From the NCBI GenBank assembly GCA_016935175.1, contig JAFGRK010000028.1, forward strand, positions 1 to 36,915: DNA of 36,915 nt, given 5' to 3'. The notes under the pieces are model-generated. The model made no database searches and was not told the DNA's origin. It saw nothing but the letters and a program-made list of their open reading frames with translations. Position numbers and translations under genes: made by a program. Positions 15,909 to 23,388 of this stretch are shown here, piece by piece. Every line of letters begins with the position of its first letter. The first letter of the stretch is position 1. This DNA is from Candidatus Woesearchaeota archaeon. Lineage in GTDB: Archaea > Nanobdellota > Nanobdellia > Woesearchaeales > SM23-78.

Positions 15909-16364
15909 CTAGTTTTTGTCCTCATCTTCAGGCTCATCGCCGCCTTCATCATCAAGGTCATCATCAGCTTTCTGGGCCTCTTCTTCTGCTTCCACAGGCT
16001 CATCATCAGATGGTTCTTCCTCTGAAGGCTCTTCTGAAGCAGATTCCTCTCCAAAGTCCTCAGAGTCCATCTCCTCAGACTGGGCTTCAAGCTCAGCTGT
16101 ATCGTCTTCAGCCCTCTCCTCTTTTTTAGGCTTGTCCTGCGGCTTAGGGCTTGCTCCCTTGATAACTTCTGCAAAGCCAGCATTCCTGAGCACCCTAGTC
16201 ACTTTAACCCTTACTTCATCTCCTTCCTTGGTGCCAGGGATAAAAAGCACAAACCCTTGCTTTTTGGCAATGCCGTCTCCTTTCTCACCGACAGCCTCTA
16301 TCTTTACATCCAACTCATCGCCCTCCCTAACAGGGGCGAACCTTCGTCTTTCTCCACCAAACAT
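15909..16364 (-). CDS. TRAM-domain RNA-binding protein with acidic tail
   Basis: 151 aa. The TRAM domain covers about 8-68 (VREGDELDVKIEAVGEKGDG, FVLFIPGTKEGDEVRVKVTR, AGFAEVI). TRAM proteins bind tRNA or act as RNA chaperones in archaea. The remaining 80 residues are almost all Glu, Asp, Ser and Ala (EEPSEEEPSDDEPVEAEEE), probably disordered. A TTTATAAACCA promoter near 16412-16422 and an AAGGAGGG ribosome site precede the ATG. Most archaeal TRAM proteins end soon after the domain, so the long acidic tail is unusual. Confidence 0.85.
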   Translation of the reverse strand: MFGGERRRFAPVREGDELDVKIEAVGEKGDGIAKKQGFVLFIPGTKEGDEVRVKVTRVLRNAGFAEVIKGASPKPQDKPKKEERAEDDTAELEAQSEEMDSEDFGEESASEEPSEEEPSDDEPVEAEEEAQKADDDLDDEGGDEPEDEDKN

Positions 16365-16436
16365 ATATGTACCCTCCTTAAAGGTATATTTAGGGAATAA
16401 TAACGCGTTTTGGTTTATAAAGTTAGTGAAAAAACC

Positions 16437-16916
16437 TTATTGGCGCGCCTCCCTCAATTTTTGCTCCAATCCCCTTTTCAGCGTGCCTATGTGAAGCTCA
16501 AATTGGATGCTGAGCCTGTTCCATTCATCATAGGCCAGCAATTGGCCTCTGTAGTTGATTGCATTCCTTTTCAGCCTTATGGTTTCTAGGAATTCCCAGT
16601 CAAGCTCTAATTCTGGATGCTTGGCGCAGATGTAGGCGTTCTTGCACTGGTGGCTGTCTGCCTCTATTTGGTCAAGCAAGAGCATTGCCTCTATCAATCC
16701 TCTTAAGGATTCATAATAGTCCCTGAACACAAAAGTCCAGTCAGGACTGTCTTTCTTTATGTCCTTGGATTTCTTCTTTATGAACTCCAGCCCTTTCTCA
16801 GATACTTCTTTCAAGGACTTGATTAGCTCAACATCTACTGTGTTCTTCTCCTTGAACATGCCATTAGCCAAGCACACATCATAGGTTTTTTCCATGTCTT
16901 CTATTGTTTGTTTCAT
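16437..16916 (-). CDS. HEPN-domain protein (toxin-like) of an MNT/HEPN pair
   Basis: 159 aa, all helical. It carries a HEPN-like motif R-L-K-R-N-A-I-N-Y-R-G at residues 114-124, where canonical HepT toxins have RxxxxH. Here the His place is Asn/Tyr, so ribonuclease activity is uncertain. The preceding helices (FVFRDYYESLRGLIEAMLLL) fit a HEPN four-helix bundle. The ATG is one base after the stop of the nucleotidyltransferase gene, a tight operon typical of MNT-HEPN toxin-antitoxin modules. In such pairs the MNT partner can inactivate HEPN by adding AMP to a Tyr near the motif, and a Tyr is present at 122. Confidence 0.7.
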   Translation of the reverse strand: MKQTIEDMEKTYDVCLANGMFKEKNTVDVELIKSLKEVSEKGLEFIKKKSKDIKKDSPDWTFVFRDYYESLRGLIEAMLLLDQIEADSHQCKNAYICAKHPELELDWEFLETIRLKRNAINYRGQLLAYDEWNRLSIQFELHIGTLKRGLEQKLREARQ

Positions 16917-16917
16917 T

Positions 16918-17469
16918 TTAGCCTATGCTTGCAAAGTCCTGGACCTGCCCTTTGATTATATAGCCATTAACCACGTTGCTGATAAGCCCAGTCTTGACTT
17001 GTTTTATCTCCTTTTTGCTCTCGAAAACATGCAGCTCAATTCTTTTCTTAAGCTTCTTCTCGTAGTGTTCTTTCTCAAGTCCTTCTGGACTTCCGTAAAT
17101 GAAAATGTCAATGTCAGAGCCCTTATACCAGTCTCCCTTGGCCATGCTGCCAAAAACTATTATAGCCTTGGCATTCTTCAGGCTCATGAGCCCTGTTATC
17201 AGTCCGCTTTGGTGCAGCTCATTCAAGGCATAAAGCTTTTTTCTTGCTTGATAGGCAGGGTTGTTGCTGCCTGCTGTGAAATAAGGGAACTTGCCACTCT
17301 CTTTCACCCTCTTCAGCAATCCATTCTTGCAGTACTTCTTAAGCCACTTATTAGCCGCTGCCCTTGTGACCTTGGATTGCTTTACTACCTCTTCAAAATG
17401 CCACTGCCTTGTCGGGCTGTTCTCCAATATCAGCTTCAGTATGTTGTTTTCCTTGCTTTCTGAGCCCAT
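16918..17469 (-). CDS. Winged-helix/minimal nucleotidyltransferase fusion (MNT antitoxin-like)
   Basis: 183 aa. Residues 1-65 are a winged helix-turn-helix (WHFEEVVKQSKVTRAAANKW, LKKYCKNGLLKRV). Residues about 98-165 are a polymerase-beta-type nucleotidyltransferase with GSMAKGDW at 107-114 and SDIDIFI at 118-124. The N-terminal DNA-binding domain suggests that it represses its own promoter, and a perfect palindrome lies four bases before its ATG. The HEPN gene follows immediately. Confidence 0.85.
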   Translation of the reverse strand: MGSESKENNILKLILENSPTRQWHFEEVVKQSKVTRAAANKWLKKYCKNGLLKRVKESGKFPYFTAGSNNPAYQARKKLYALNELHQSGLITGLMSLKNAKAIIVFGSMAKGDWYKGSDIDIFIYGSPEGLEKEHYEKKLKKRIELHVFESKKEIKQVKTGLISNVVNGYIIKGQVQDFASIG

Positions 17470-17472
17470 GCT

Positions 17473-17497
17473 AATAGTATATCTAAGATATACTATT
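17473..17497 (-). promoter_or_regulatory. Palindromic operator of the MNT/HEPN operon
   Basis: AATAGTATATC, spacer TAA, GATATACTATT: a perfect 11-bp inverted repeat ending four bases before the start codon. It overlaps the end of the AT-rich core promoter (TTTAAATAG on the minus strand) and the predicted transcription start, so a bound winged-helix dimer would block initiation. Autoregulation is inferred. Confidence 0.7.
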
Positions 17498-17617
17498 TAA
17501 AGTTTTTGGCTGGAATGAATTAAAAAGCACTCCTTTAAATAATGCTATGGTAAATTTTCGGAAGAAATTAGAAGAAAACGAAAAAAATTCAGAAAAAAAA
17601 GAAAAACTAAAATAATC

Positions 17618-18565
17618 TCAGTCAGCATCCATAATCCCTTTCTCAGTTATCATGAACACTGTCTCGTCATCTGCAAGATCAGGCGCGTCCACCAGCTTGG
17701 CAACCCTTGTGCCTTTCTTGCCTCTTCGCAAATAGACTCGATAGGTGCTGTTATGGGCGACTATGTGGCCGCCAATAGCCTCTGTCGGGTCTCCGAAGAA
17801 CATGTCAGGCTTTGCCATGACCTGGTTGCACACATAAACCGCCAAGTTGTACATGTCTGCGAGCTTAGACAGGCTGTGCATGTGCTTGTTAAGCTTCTGC
17901 TGCCTGTCAGCAAGAGTGCCCCTGCCAACAAACTCAGCCCTGAAATGAGCTGTCAAGGAGTCAACCACAATAAGCTTGACTTTCAAGCCTTGCTTTATGA
18001 GCTCCTCTGCCTTCTCAACCAGCAGCATTTGATGGTCTGAGTTAAAAGCCCTAGCAACCTTGATGTTGCCTAGCACCTTGTTAGCATCCAAGTCCAAGGC
18101 TTCTGCGAACTGCTTGACCCTGTTAGGCCTGAAAGTGTTCTCAGTATCAATATATACTGCGACTGCATCAGGGTCCTTCAGCTGGCATTGCACAGAAAGC
18201 ATATGCCCAAGCTGGGTCTTGCCGCTGCCATAAGCCCCAAAGCACTCAGTGATGGCTCCAGTCTCAATGCCTCCTCCAAGAAGCTTGTTAAGGTTCTTAC
18301 TGCCAGTGCTAATCTTCTCAATGTTCTCCCTCTTAGCCAACAAGTCAATTCCTGACTGGAAGCCCATGTCCATGCCGTCCCTAGCAGCCTTGATAGCCTT
18401 CCTGGCTGTGAGCTCAGTCACTCCAGCTGCCTCGCAAATCTCACCAGGAGTAGCCACTGCAATACTGAGCATGGTGTCAAAACCTGCAATCCTGAGCTTT
18501 TCTCCTGTAGCTGCGCCTATCCCTGGCAAATCCTCAATCCCTAGTTCCTTTTCTTTCTTAGCCAT
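17618..18565 (-). CDS. radA: RadA recombinase (archaeal RecA/Rad51)
   Basis: 315 aa from the ATG at 18565 ([17 protein letters not shown]), which has GAGGT ten bases upstream and matches the usual RadA N-terminus. An in-frame start at 18634-18640, with a GGGGTGG site coupled to the previous gene, would add up to 25 residues and remains possible. Helix-hairpin-helix DNA-binding domain at about 10-65, Walker A GAYGSGKT at 110-117, [30 protein letters not shown] and the L2 region ([20 protein letters not shown]) are all present. It forms filaments on ssDNA and performs strand exchange. It is in an operon with the small gene upstream. Confidence 0.95.
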   Translation of the reverse strand: MAKKEKELGIEDLPGIGAATGEKLRIAGFDTMLSIAVATPGEICEAAGVTELTARKAIKAARDGMDMGFQSGIDLLAKRENIEKISTGSKNLNKLLGGGIETGAITECFGAYGSGKTQLGHMLSVQCQLKDPDAVAVYIDTENTFRPNRVKQFAEALDLDANKVLGNIKVARAFNSDHQMLLVEKAEELIKQGLKVKLIVVDSLTAHFRAEFVGRGTLADRQQKLNKHMHSLSKLADMYNLAVYVCNQVMAKPDMFFGDPTEAIGGHIVAHNSTYRVYLRRGKKGTRVAKLVDAPDLADDETVFMITEKGIMDAD

Positions 18566-18642
18566 AGTGCTTGGTACCTCTTTCTTTGTTTTAAATTTTT
18601 CTACTTTGCTAACTGACTGCAATAATTGCATCATCACCACCC

Positions 18643-18951
18643 CTAGTCCTCATCAGAATCCTGGCTGTTCAAGGCCAGGAATTCATAGGCCTTGTTCAGC
18701 ACTAGCGATGCCTTAGGCAAGTCAGCCATCCTCAATGAGTTGGTCTTCTGCCACTCGCCATTGGCATCCTTGTAAGTCCTATCAAAGCTTACGCTATTGT
18801 AGCTTACAATCTGTCCTTGTTGGTTCTGCCCCTGGTTTTCCCAGATGGTCGCAGAAATCGCGCCTGCCTTGAACTTCTTCACAGGCTTGTTCGGTCTTTC
18901 CGAACTTTCAGAAAATCTATTTTCTGATTTGTTTTTACTTTCTTTCTCCAT
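18643..18951 (-). CDS. Small conserved-looking protein in the radA operon
   Basis: 102 aa. A charged disordered head (1-25) is followed by a compact beta-rich domain at about 26-85 ([60 protein letters not shown]) and an acidic end (SQDSDED). The beta domain with aromatic and basic residues plus an acidic C-terminal tip recalls single-strand-binding proteins, and the gene precedes radA directly. This assignment is an inference without a motif to prove it. It has an AAAGGAGGAAG ribosome site and a long structured leader. Confidence 0.75.
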   Translation of the reverse strand: MEKESKNKSENRFSESSERPNKPVKKFKAGAISATIWENQGQNQQGQIVSYNSVSFDRTYKDANGEWQKTNSLRMADLPKASLVLNKAYEFLALNSQDSDED

Positions 18952-19110
18952 TTTACTTCCTCCTTTGCTTTCGCATTTTATTTCAAAGCTCCCTTAGAAT
19001 TAGGCGCAACAAAGCGCCAGGGAGCCGGAGGGGCACTTTCGGTGCCTTAGCCAATGTTAGCCCATAGTGGTTTAAATACCCTACGGCAGGATGTCCAGTG
19101 AGTCCAGTGG
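18952..19110 (-). promoter_or_regulatory. Promoter and structured leader of the radA operon
   Basis: On the minus strand, the shared element CACTGGACATCC (19100-19089, with a second ACTGGAC just upstream) precedes a TATA-like TATTTAAACC (about 19071-19079). The predicted leader of about 95 bases folds as a hairpin GGCAC/GTGCC (19046-19032), then a nested hairpin GCTCCCT/AGGGAGC (19025-18988) enclosing GGCGC/GCGCC, then the AAAGGAGG ribosome site. Most neighbours lack such leaders, so translational control or RNA stability control is possible. 19111-19160 holds two further inverted repeats (GGTGGT/ACCACC and CCTTT/AAAGG) and no gene. Confidence 0.55.
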
Positions 19111-19160
19111 TGGTTCTGCTCAGATTACGCACCACCACCTTTGCCTAAAGGCTTTTTTAG

Positions 19161-19246
19161 CAAATTTTATATATTATTAAGTCAAAAATCAATAATTAGA
19201 GATATTTTTACATAAAACCAGCTTAAATCAACGAGGTGGAGTGAAG
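19161..19246 (+). promoter_or_regulatory. Shared promoter-leader, copy 1 (548-aa Cys-rich gene)
   Basis: A TTTTATATAT box (19166-19175), then AAGTCAAAAATCAATAATTA, ATATTTTTACATAAAACCAG, CTTAAATCAACGAGGTGGAG and the GTG starts. The block recurs with few changes before the next two paralogues. The leader is about 50 bases and carries a GAGGTG ribosome site. Confidence 0.75.
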
Positions 19247-20893
19247 GTGGCAGACAAGAAAAAGAACTATAACCAGGAGAATGCTTTAAGGCTAGGATTT
19301 ATTACTGTATTGGCAATGGTAGCGTTAGTAATCGCCATGGGATTTAACTTAGATTTAAATGTGGCTGGAACAGCCAGCAAGAACAGCAATACAATATGCA
19401 GTGATAGTGACGGAGGCCAAAGGGAGTTCTTTGTAGGCACAGTAGGAGTATATAATGGTGATACCTATAAGCTTCTCAAGTCTTACCCAGACACTTGCGC
19501 AGCAGATGGCAAAACCTTGACAGAATACATTTGTAACGAGCAAAAAACAGACCGAAAAAGCGTTACCATAACCTGCCCAGGGGAATGCTCTGGCGGGGAG
19601 TGCAAATGCTATGACTCTGACGGGGGAAGAAACCTCTATGTTAAAGGCACCACTATCTGGAGGGGAGGCACTTATGTTGACAGGTGCTATGATACCAACA
19701 GGGTTTATGAGTTCAGGTGCGACAACAACATAATGTATGGCTCATACGATGAATGCACCTATCCTGACTACTGCAGCAACGGCGTGTGTGTGAAGCCTGT
19801 ATGCGGCAATGGTATTGTTGAGAGAGGGGAGGATTGCGACGGCAGCAACCTGCTAGGAAATGATTGTACAAGGCTAGGATTCTTTGGAGGAACACTAGCA
19901 TGCACAAGAGACTGCAAATACGACACAAGCAGGTGTATCAATCAGGTATGCGGAGACGGGATAATCAACCAAATGAATGAACAATGCGACGGCAATGACT
20001 TTGGAAGCCTTACTTGCGAATTACTAGGATTCTTAGGGGGAACACTAGCATGCAAAGGGGACTGCATACTAGACACAAGCAGGTGCAACGTGTGCAGCGA
20101 CTCTGACGGAGGGCTAAATTATGAAGCAAGGGGAACTGTCAGGAATATCGAAGGCAACACCAAGACAGACACTTGCGGAGTGGCAGGCTTTAACCCTACT
20201 GACCTGTGCGGAGACCCTATGGGCTCATTTGATAGCACATGCGCTGCCAACGCCCTTGTTGAGCATTACTGCGGCGGCAACACAGCATTAGACCTAATAA
20301 AGGTTAATGGTGTTTTCAGCCTTGGAAGGACAGACTGCTCATACGACTCATACCCTCTTGACGGGTATGTATATGTAAGCTGCGGGACAAGCGGAACACA
20401 AAAAGCGCCTATAGGCGCAGACGGAAGCTTCACCCTCATAGCACCATGGGATGGGACAATCTACCAGTTCTACCTGGTTAGCCTTGGTACTGCCAACTCA
20501 GACATAAGATCTGCTAGGCCTATCATGACATACAAGAACATCCAATGCAGGAAAGGTTGCAGTGACGGGGCTTGCCAATCCGATAAAATCTGCGGAGACG
20601 GGATAATCAACCAAATAAATGAACAATGCGACGGCAATGACTTTGGAAGCCTTACTTGCGAATCACTAGGATTCACAGGAGGAACACTAGCATGCGATGC
20701 GGCAACATGCACATATAACACAGACAGGTGCATACAAAGCCCTAATTATTGCGGAAATATACTTATAGAACCTGGAGAGGAATGCGATGGCACTAACTTA
20801 GGCGGCAGGACATGCACATACTTTGGAAACTTCACAGCAGGAACATTAGCATGCACAGACATGTGCACATTTGACTTTACAAATTGCTATTGA
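19247..20893 (+). CDS. Membrane-anchored modular Cys-rich surface protein, paralogue 1
   Basis: 548 aa from the GTG at 19247, eight bases after GAGGTG. Another in-frame GTG at 19241 is too close to the ribosome site. A basic N-terminus (ADKKKNYNQENALRLG) and one hydrophobic helix (about 17-35) anchor it, with the rest outside. Two Cys modules alternate. Module A (CxDSDGG..KGTV..DTC..EYxC..CPxxCxxGxC) lies near 51-119, 121-181 and 283-443. Module B (CGDGI..EQCDG..F.G.TC..LGF.GGTLAC...C..DTSRC, about 45 aa) lies near 186-230, 235-280, 449-495 and 502-547. The third A module holds a large insert (GFNPTDLCGD..CGGNTALD..YDSYPLDGYV). Module B resembles bacterial DUF4215/Myxococcus-type disulfide repeats. 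Adhesion or cell contact is inferred. Confidence 0.85.
   Translation: MADKKKNYNQENALRLGFITVLAMVALVIAMGFNLDLNVAGTASKNSNTICSDSDGGQREFFVGTVGVYNGDTYKLLKSYPDTCAADGKTLTEYICNEQKTDRKSVTITCPGECSGGECKCYDSDGGRNLYVKGTTIWRGGTYVDRCYDTNRVYEFRCDNNIMYGSYDECTYPDYCSNGVCVKPVCGNGIVERGEDCDGSNLLGNDCTRLGFFGGTLACTRDCKYDTSRCINQVCGDGIINQMNEQCDGNDFGSLTCELLGFLGGTLACKGDCILDTSRCNVCSDSDGGLNYEARGTVRNIEGNTKTDTCGVAGFNPTDLCGDPMGSFDSTCAANALVEHYCGGNTALDLIKVNGVFSLGRTDCSYDSYPLDGYVYVSCGTSGTQKAPIGADGSFTLIAPWDGTIYQFYLVSLGTANSDIRSARPIMTYKNIQCRKGCSDGACQSDKICGDGIINQINEQCDGNDFGSLTCESLGFTGGTLACDAATCTYNTDRCIQSPNYCGNILIEPGEECDGTNLGGRTCTYFGNFTAGTLACTDMCTFDFTNCY
19949..20696 (+). repeat. Two nearly identical B-module copies inside paralogue 1
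   Basis: Bases 19949-20055 and 20591-20696 are nearly identical over more than 100 bases, with mostly single-base changes (for example AAATGAATG versus AAATAAATG) and a short divergent stretch near the end. Part of the same sequence (TCACTAGGATTCACAGGAGG) recurs at about 22577 in the next paralogue. This points to recent duplication or gene conversion between modules. Confidence 0.75.
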
Positions 20894-20900
20894 GCACAAC

Positions 20901-20924
20901 AAATTTTTTCTTTTTTTCTTACCT
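20901..20924 (+). terminator. Pyrimidine-rich transcription end after paralogue 1
   Basis: Runs of six and seven T (AATTTTTTCTTTTTTTCTTA) start a few bases after the stop. Archaeal polymerase terminates on such tracts without a hairpin. The same stretch, with CTTTATTCTTAGCTTCT behind it, recurs after paralogue 2. Confidence 0.5.
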
Positions 20925-20950
20925 TCTTCTTTATTCTTAGCTTCTCTAGG

Positions 20951-21037
20951 AAATATTTATATATCCTTAAATCAAAAATCAATAATCGAAGGGTATTTTT
21001 ACATAAAACTAGCTAAAATCAGCGAGGTGGAGTGAAG
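20951..21037 (+). promoter_or_regulatory. Shared promoter-leader, copy 2 (739-aa Cys-rich gene)
   Basis: ATATTTATATAT, then AATCAAAAATCAATAAT, GTATTTTTACATAAAACTAG and CTAAAATCAGCGAGGTGGAG. Same order and spacing as copies 1 and 3. Confidence 0.75.
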
Positions 21038-23257
21038 GTGGCTAAGGAGAAGAGAAACAATCACAAGGCAGAGAAAGCGCTAAAGATGGGTATTCTGGCT
21101 GTGCTGGCCATGGTGTTATTTGTAGCAACTATGTACGATAGTCAGTTGTACGAGATTCAATTATATGATAGCCAGTTAAGCTATGGTGTAGTTGTTGGCC
21201 AAGCAGGCAAGACAGGCACAGGCTCTACCTGCTCAGACACTGACGGAGGCCAAGTCTTTACTGTGGCTGGGACTGCAACTGCAGGCAAGACCAGCTCTGA
21301 TGACGTGTGCCTTGACAGTACTAGGCTGGAAGAGTTCTACTGCGACAAGAACAAAGTTGAATCAATAATCCATGACTGCGCCATTGAAAATATGATATGC
21401 AGGAATAATGCATGTGTATATCCTGTGTGCGGCAATGGATTATTAGAGCCAGGTGAAGAGTGTGAAGGTCTTGATTTTGGAGGGAAAACTTGCGCAAGTT
21501 TTGAGCGTGCAGCAGGTCGTCTTGTATGCAAGAGCAATTGTAAGATTGACAGCACACATTGCCCGGCCATTCCTAGCACATGCAGAAATGGCGTATTAGA
21601 CTTTGGAGAGCAGTGCGAAGGGACAAGCACTAAGCCTTGTGTAGCACTCAATGGTAATTTATCCCGTGGAAGCTTCACTGGAGAAACTGCAACTTGTAAT
21701 GGGTGCTTCTACGACACCAGCGCTTGCATTGGGCCAACCGGAGGCTCTGATATAGATGGACTTCTTCAGGTAGGTGAGCAATGCGCAGGAGGTTTCTGGG
21801 AAGTAGGCAATGTTAACTGTGCCACCTTTGGATTTGACTCAGGATCTGTTAAGTGCGAAACATACACTGACACATATGACACAAAATCTTGCTGCTTTGA
21901 GAGTGACGGAGGCTATAACATCTATATGAAAGGGACAGGAAGAAGCTCTTTTCGCAATTTCACTGAATATTGCTTAAATTCTGACACAGGATATCCTGGA
22001 TTGATGGAATATAATTGCAGTAGCTCTATTGCAGTAGGCCAAGTTGCTACCTCTTATTCACAAGGCGGATGCACTTATGGATGTTTCAATGGCAGGTGCT
22101 TGAACACAAGCTATCATATTAATTGCACAGACCCAGATGGCCCTACGAGCTGGTCTTCTAGGGATAGATATGTTAAGTCTACTACTCGAATCATCATATT
22201 AGAAACAGGTGAAATCACAGAAGAGCAGGATAGATGTAAAAGTGATTCAACTGGTGTAATTGAATACTATTGCAACCCTATGGGATTCATTACTTACGTG
22301 GTCAGAGACTGTTCAGCAGGATGCGAAGACGGTGCATGCAAAGTACCAAGCTGCGGGGATGGCATCATAACTGATTTGGAAGTTGGTGTAATGGAAGAAT
22401 GTGACGGAGCAGAGCTTGGGGAAGCAACATGCGAATTACTAGGTTTTGATGGAGGAATCTTAAGCTGCCGCAGTGACTGCAGGCTAGACATAAGCGAATG
22501 CTATGCGTGCGGAGACGGAAGGATAAGTGGAAATGAAATATGCGATGGAATAGACTTTGGAGGGCTGGACTGCACATCACTAGGATTCACAGGAGGAACA
22601 CTAGCATGCACCAATGATTGTAAGTATGACACCAGCAGATGTATATCTGACAACTGCATCGGAGAGGGAGGCTCTATCCCTGTCATTGCAAGCCCTCCTA
22701 GCTGCTGCCCAGGATTAACACTTATTCCGCCTAAGGATCAATATATAGTAGGAAGTGCTGGCATCTGCACTGCCAAATGCGGCAACGGAGTCTGCGACAC
22801 TGCTACTGAGTCAGATTATAACTGCCCTGCTGATTGCAAGACGCAGGCAGAATGCACAGACAGTGACGGCGGCATGGACTTCTACGTTAAGGGCACAACT
22901 TCAGGGGTATTAGGAGGAACCAACTGCCTTGGTGACCTTCATGCTTGCCCTGGCGACACAGTCAGTGCTGTAGATGTATGCAACGTATACAATGTCAACA
23001 ATGTTGATGAGTATTACTGCAGCGACAATAAGGTGATGGGAATGGGCATGACCTGCCCATATGGTTGTAGGGACGGGGCTTGCATGGACGCGCCAACGCC
23101 CCCTCTTGCTTATTGCGGGGATGGAATAGTTCAATACCCTGAGCAGTGCGATGATGATGGATTGATAGGCAGCTGCACTCAATTCGGAAACTTCACATAT
23201 GGCGATGTAACCTGCAACCCAGAAACATGCACATTTGACCTTACCTGGTGCTATTAA
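21038..23257 (+). CDS. Membrane-anchored modular Cys-rich surface protein, paralogue 2
   Basis: 739 aa from the GTG at 21038 (GTG at 21032 as alternative). The N-terminus is AKEKRNNHKAEKALKMG with a hydrophobic helix at about 17-33, then a Tyr/Gln/Asp repeat (YDSQLYEIQLYDSQL). Four A modules begin near 65, 286, 363 and 606. B modules begin near 131, 182, 439, 491 and 693, with a degenerate one near 237. A different Cys unit (CGNGVCDTATESDYNCPADC, near 581-600) follows a stretch rich in Pro and CC (SPPSCCPGLTLIPP). The protein ends on the last Cys-Tyr of a B module, as paralogue 1 does. All these cysteines should form disulfides outside the cell. No enzymatic motif was seen. Confidence 0.85.
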   Translation: MAKEKRNNHKAEKALKMGILAVLAMVLFVATMYDSQLYEIQLYDSQLSYGVVVGQAGKTGTGSTCSDTDGGQVFTVAGTATAGKTSSDDVCLDSTRLEEFYCDKNKVESIIHDCAIENMICRNNACVYPVCGNGLLEPGEECEGLDFGGKTCASFERAAGRLVCKSNCKIDSTHCPAIPSTCRNGVLDFGEQCEGTSTKPCVALNGNLSRGSFTGETATCNGCFYDTSACIGPTGGSDIDGLLQVGEQCAGGFWEVGNVNCATFGFDSGSVKCETYTDTYDTKSCCFESDGGYNIYMKGTGRSSFRNFTEYCLNSDTGYPGLMEYNCSSSIAVGQVATSYSQGGCTYGCFNGRCLNTSYHINCTDPDGPTSWSSRDRYVKSTTRIIILETGEITEEQDRCKSDSTGVIEYYCNPMGFITYVVRDCSAGCEDGACKVPSCGDGIITDLEVGVMEECDGAELGEATCELLGFDGGILSCRSDCRLDISECYACGDGRISGNEICDGIDFGGLDCTSLGFTGGTLACTNDCKYDTSRCISDNCIGEGGSIPVIASPPSCCPGLTLIPPKDQYIVGSAGICTAKCGNGVCDTATESDYNCPADCKTQAECTDSDGGMDFYVKGTTSGVLGGTNCLGDLHACPGDTVSAVDVCNVYNVNNVDEYYCSDNKVMGMGMTCPYGCRDGACMDAPTPPLAYCGDGIVQYPEQCDDDGLIGSCTQFGNFTYGDVTCNPETCTFDLTWCY

Positions 23258-23261
23258 AGTT

Positions 23262-23283
23262 CTTTTTTCTTACCTTTTTCTTT
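23262..23283 (+). terminator. Pyrimidine-rich transcription end after paralogue 2
   Basis: TTCTTTTTTCTTACCTTTTT just after the stop, followed by CTTTATTCTTAGCTTCT, the same spacer as after paralogue 1. Confidence 0.5.
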
Positions 23284-23300
23284 ATTCTTAGCTTCTTTAG

Positions 23301-23388
23301 CAAATATTTATATATTATTAAGTCAAGAATCAATAATTAAAGGTATTTTTTACATGAAATCAGCTTAAACCAGCGAGGTGGAGTGAGA
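23301..23388 (+). promoter_or_regulatory. Shared promoter-leader, copy 3 (989-aa Cys-rich gene)
   Basis: ATATTTATATAT, then AAGTCAAGAATCAATAATTA, GTATTTTTTACATGAAATCAG and CTTAAACCAGCGAGGTGGAG. The following start region (GTGAGAGTGGCA) differs by two bases from the other copies (GTGAAGGTGGCA). Confidence 0.75.

Noticed and set aside
15916-16494. 192-codon Ser-rich frame on the plus strand
   Set aside because: It is the complement of the Asp/Glu/Ser-rich tail of the TRAM protein.
16894-17463. 189-codon plus-strand frame
   Set aside because: It is antisense to the nucleotidyltransferase gene, which has clear motifs and an operator.
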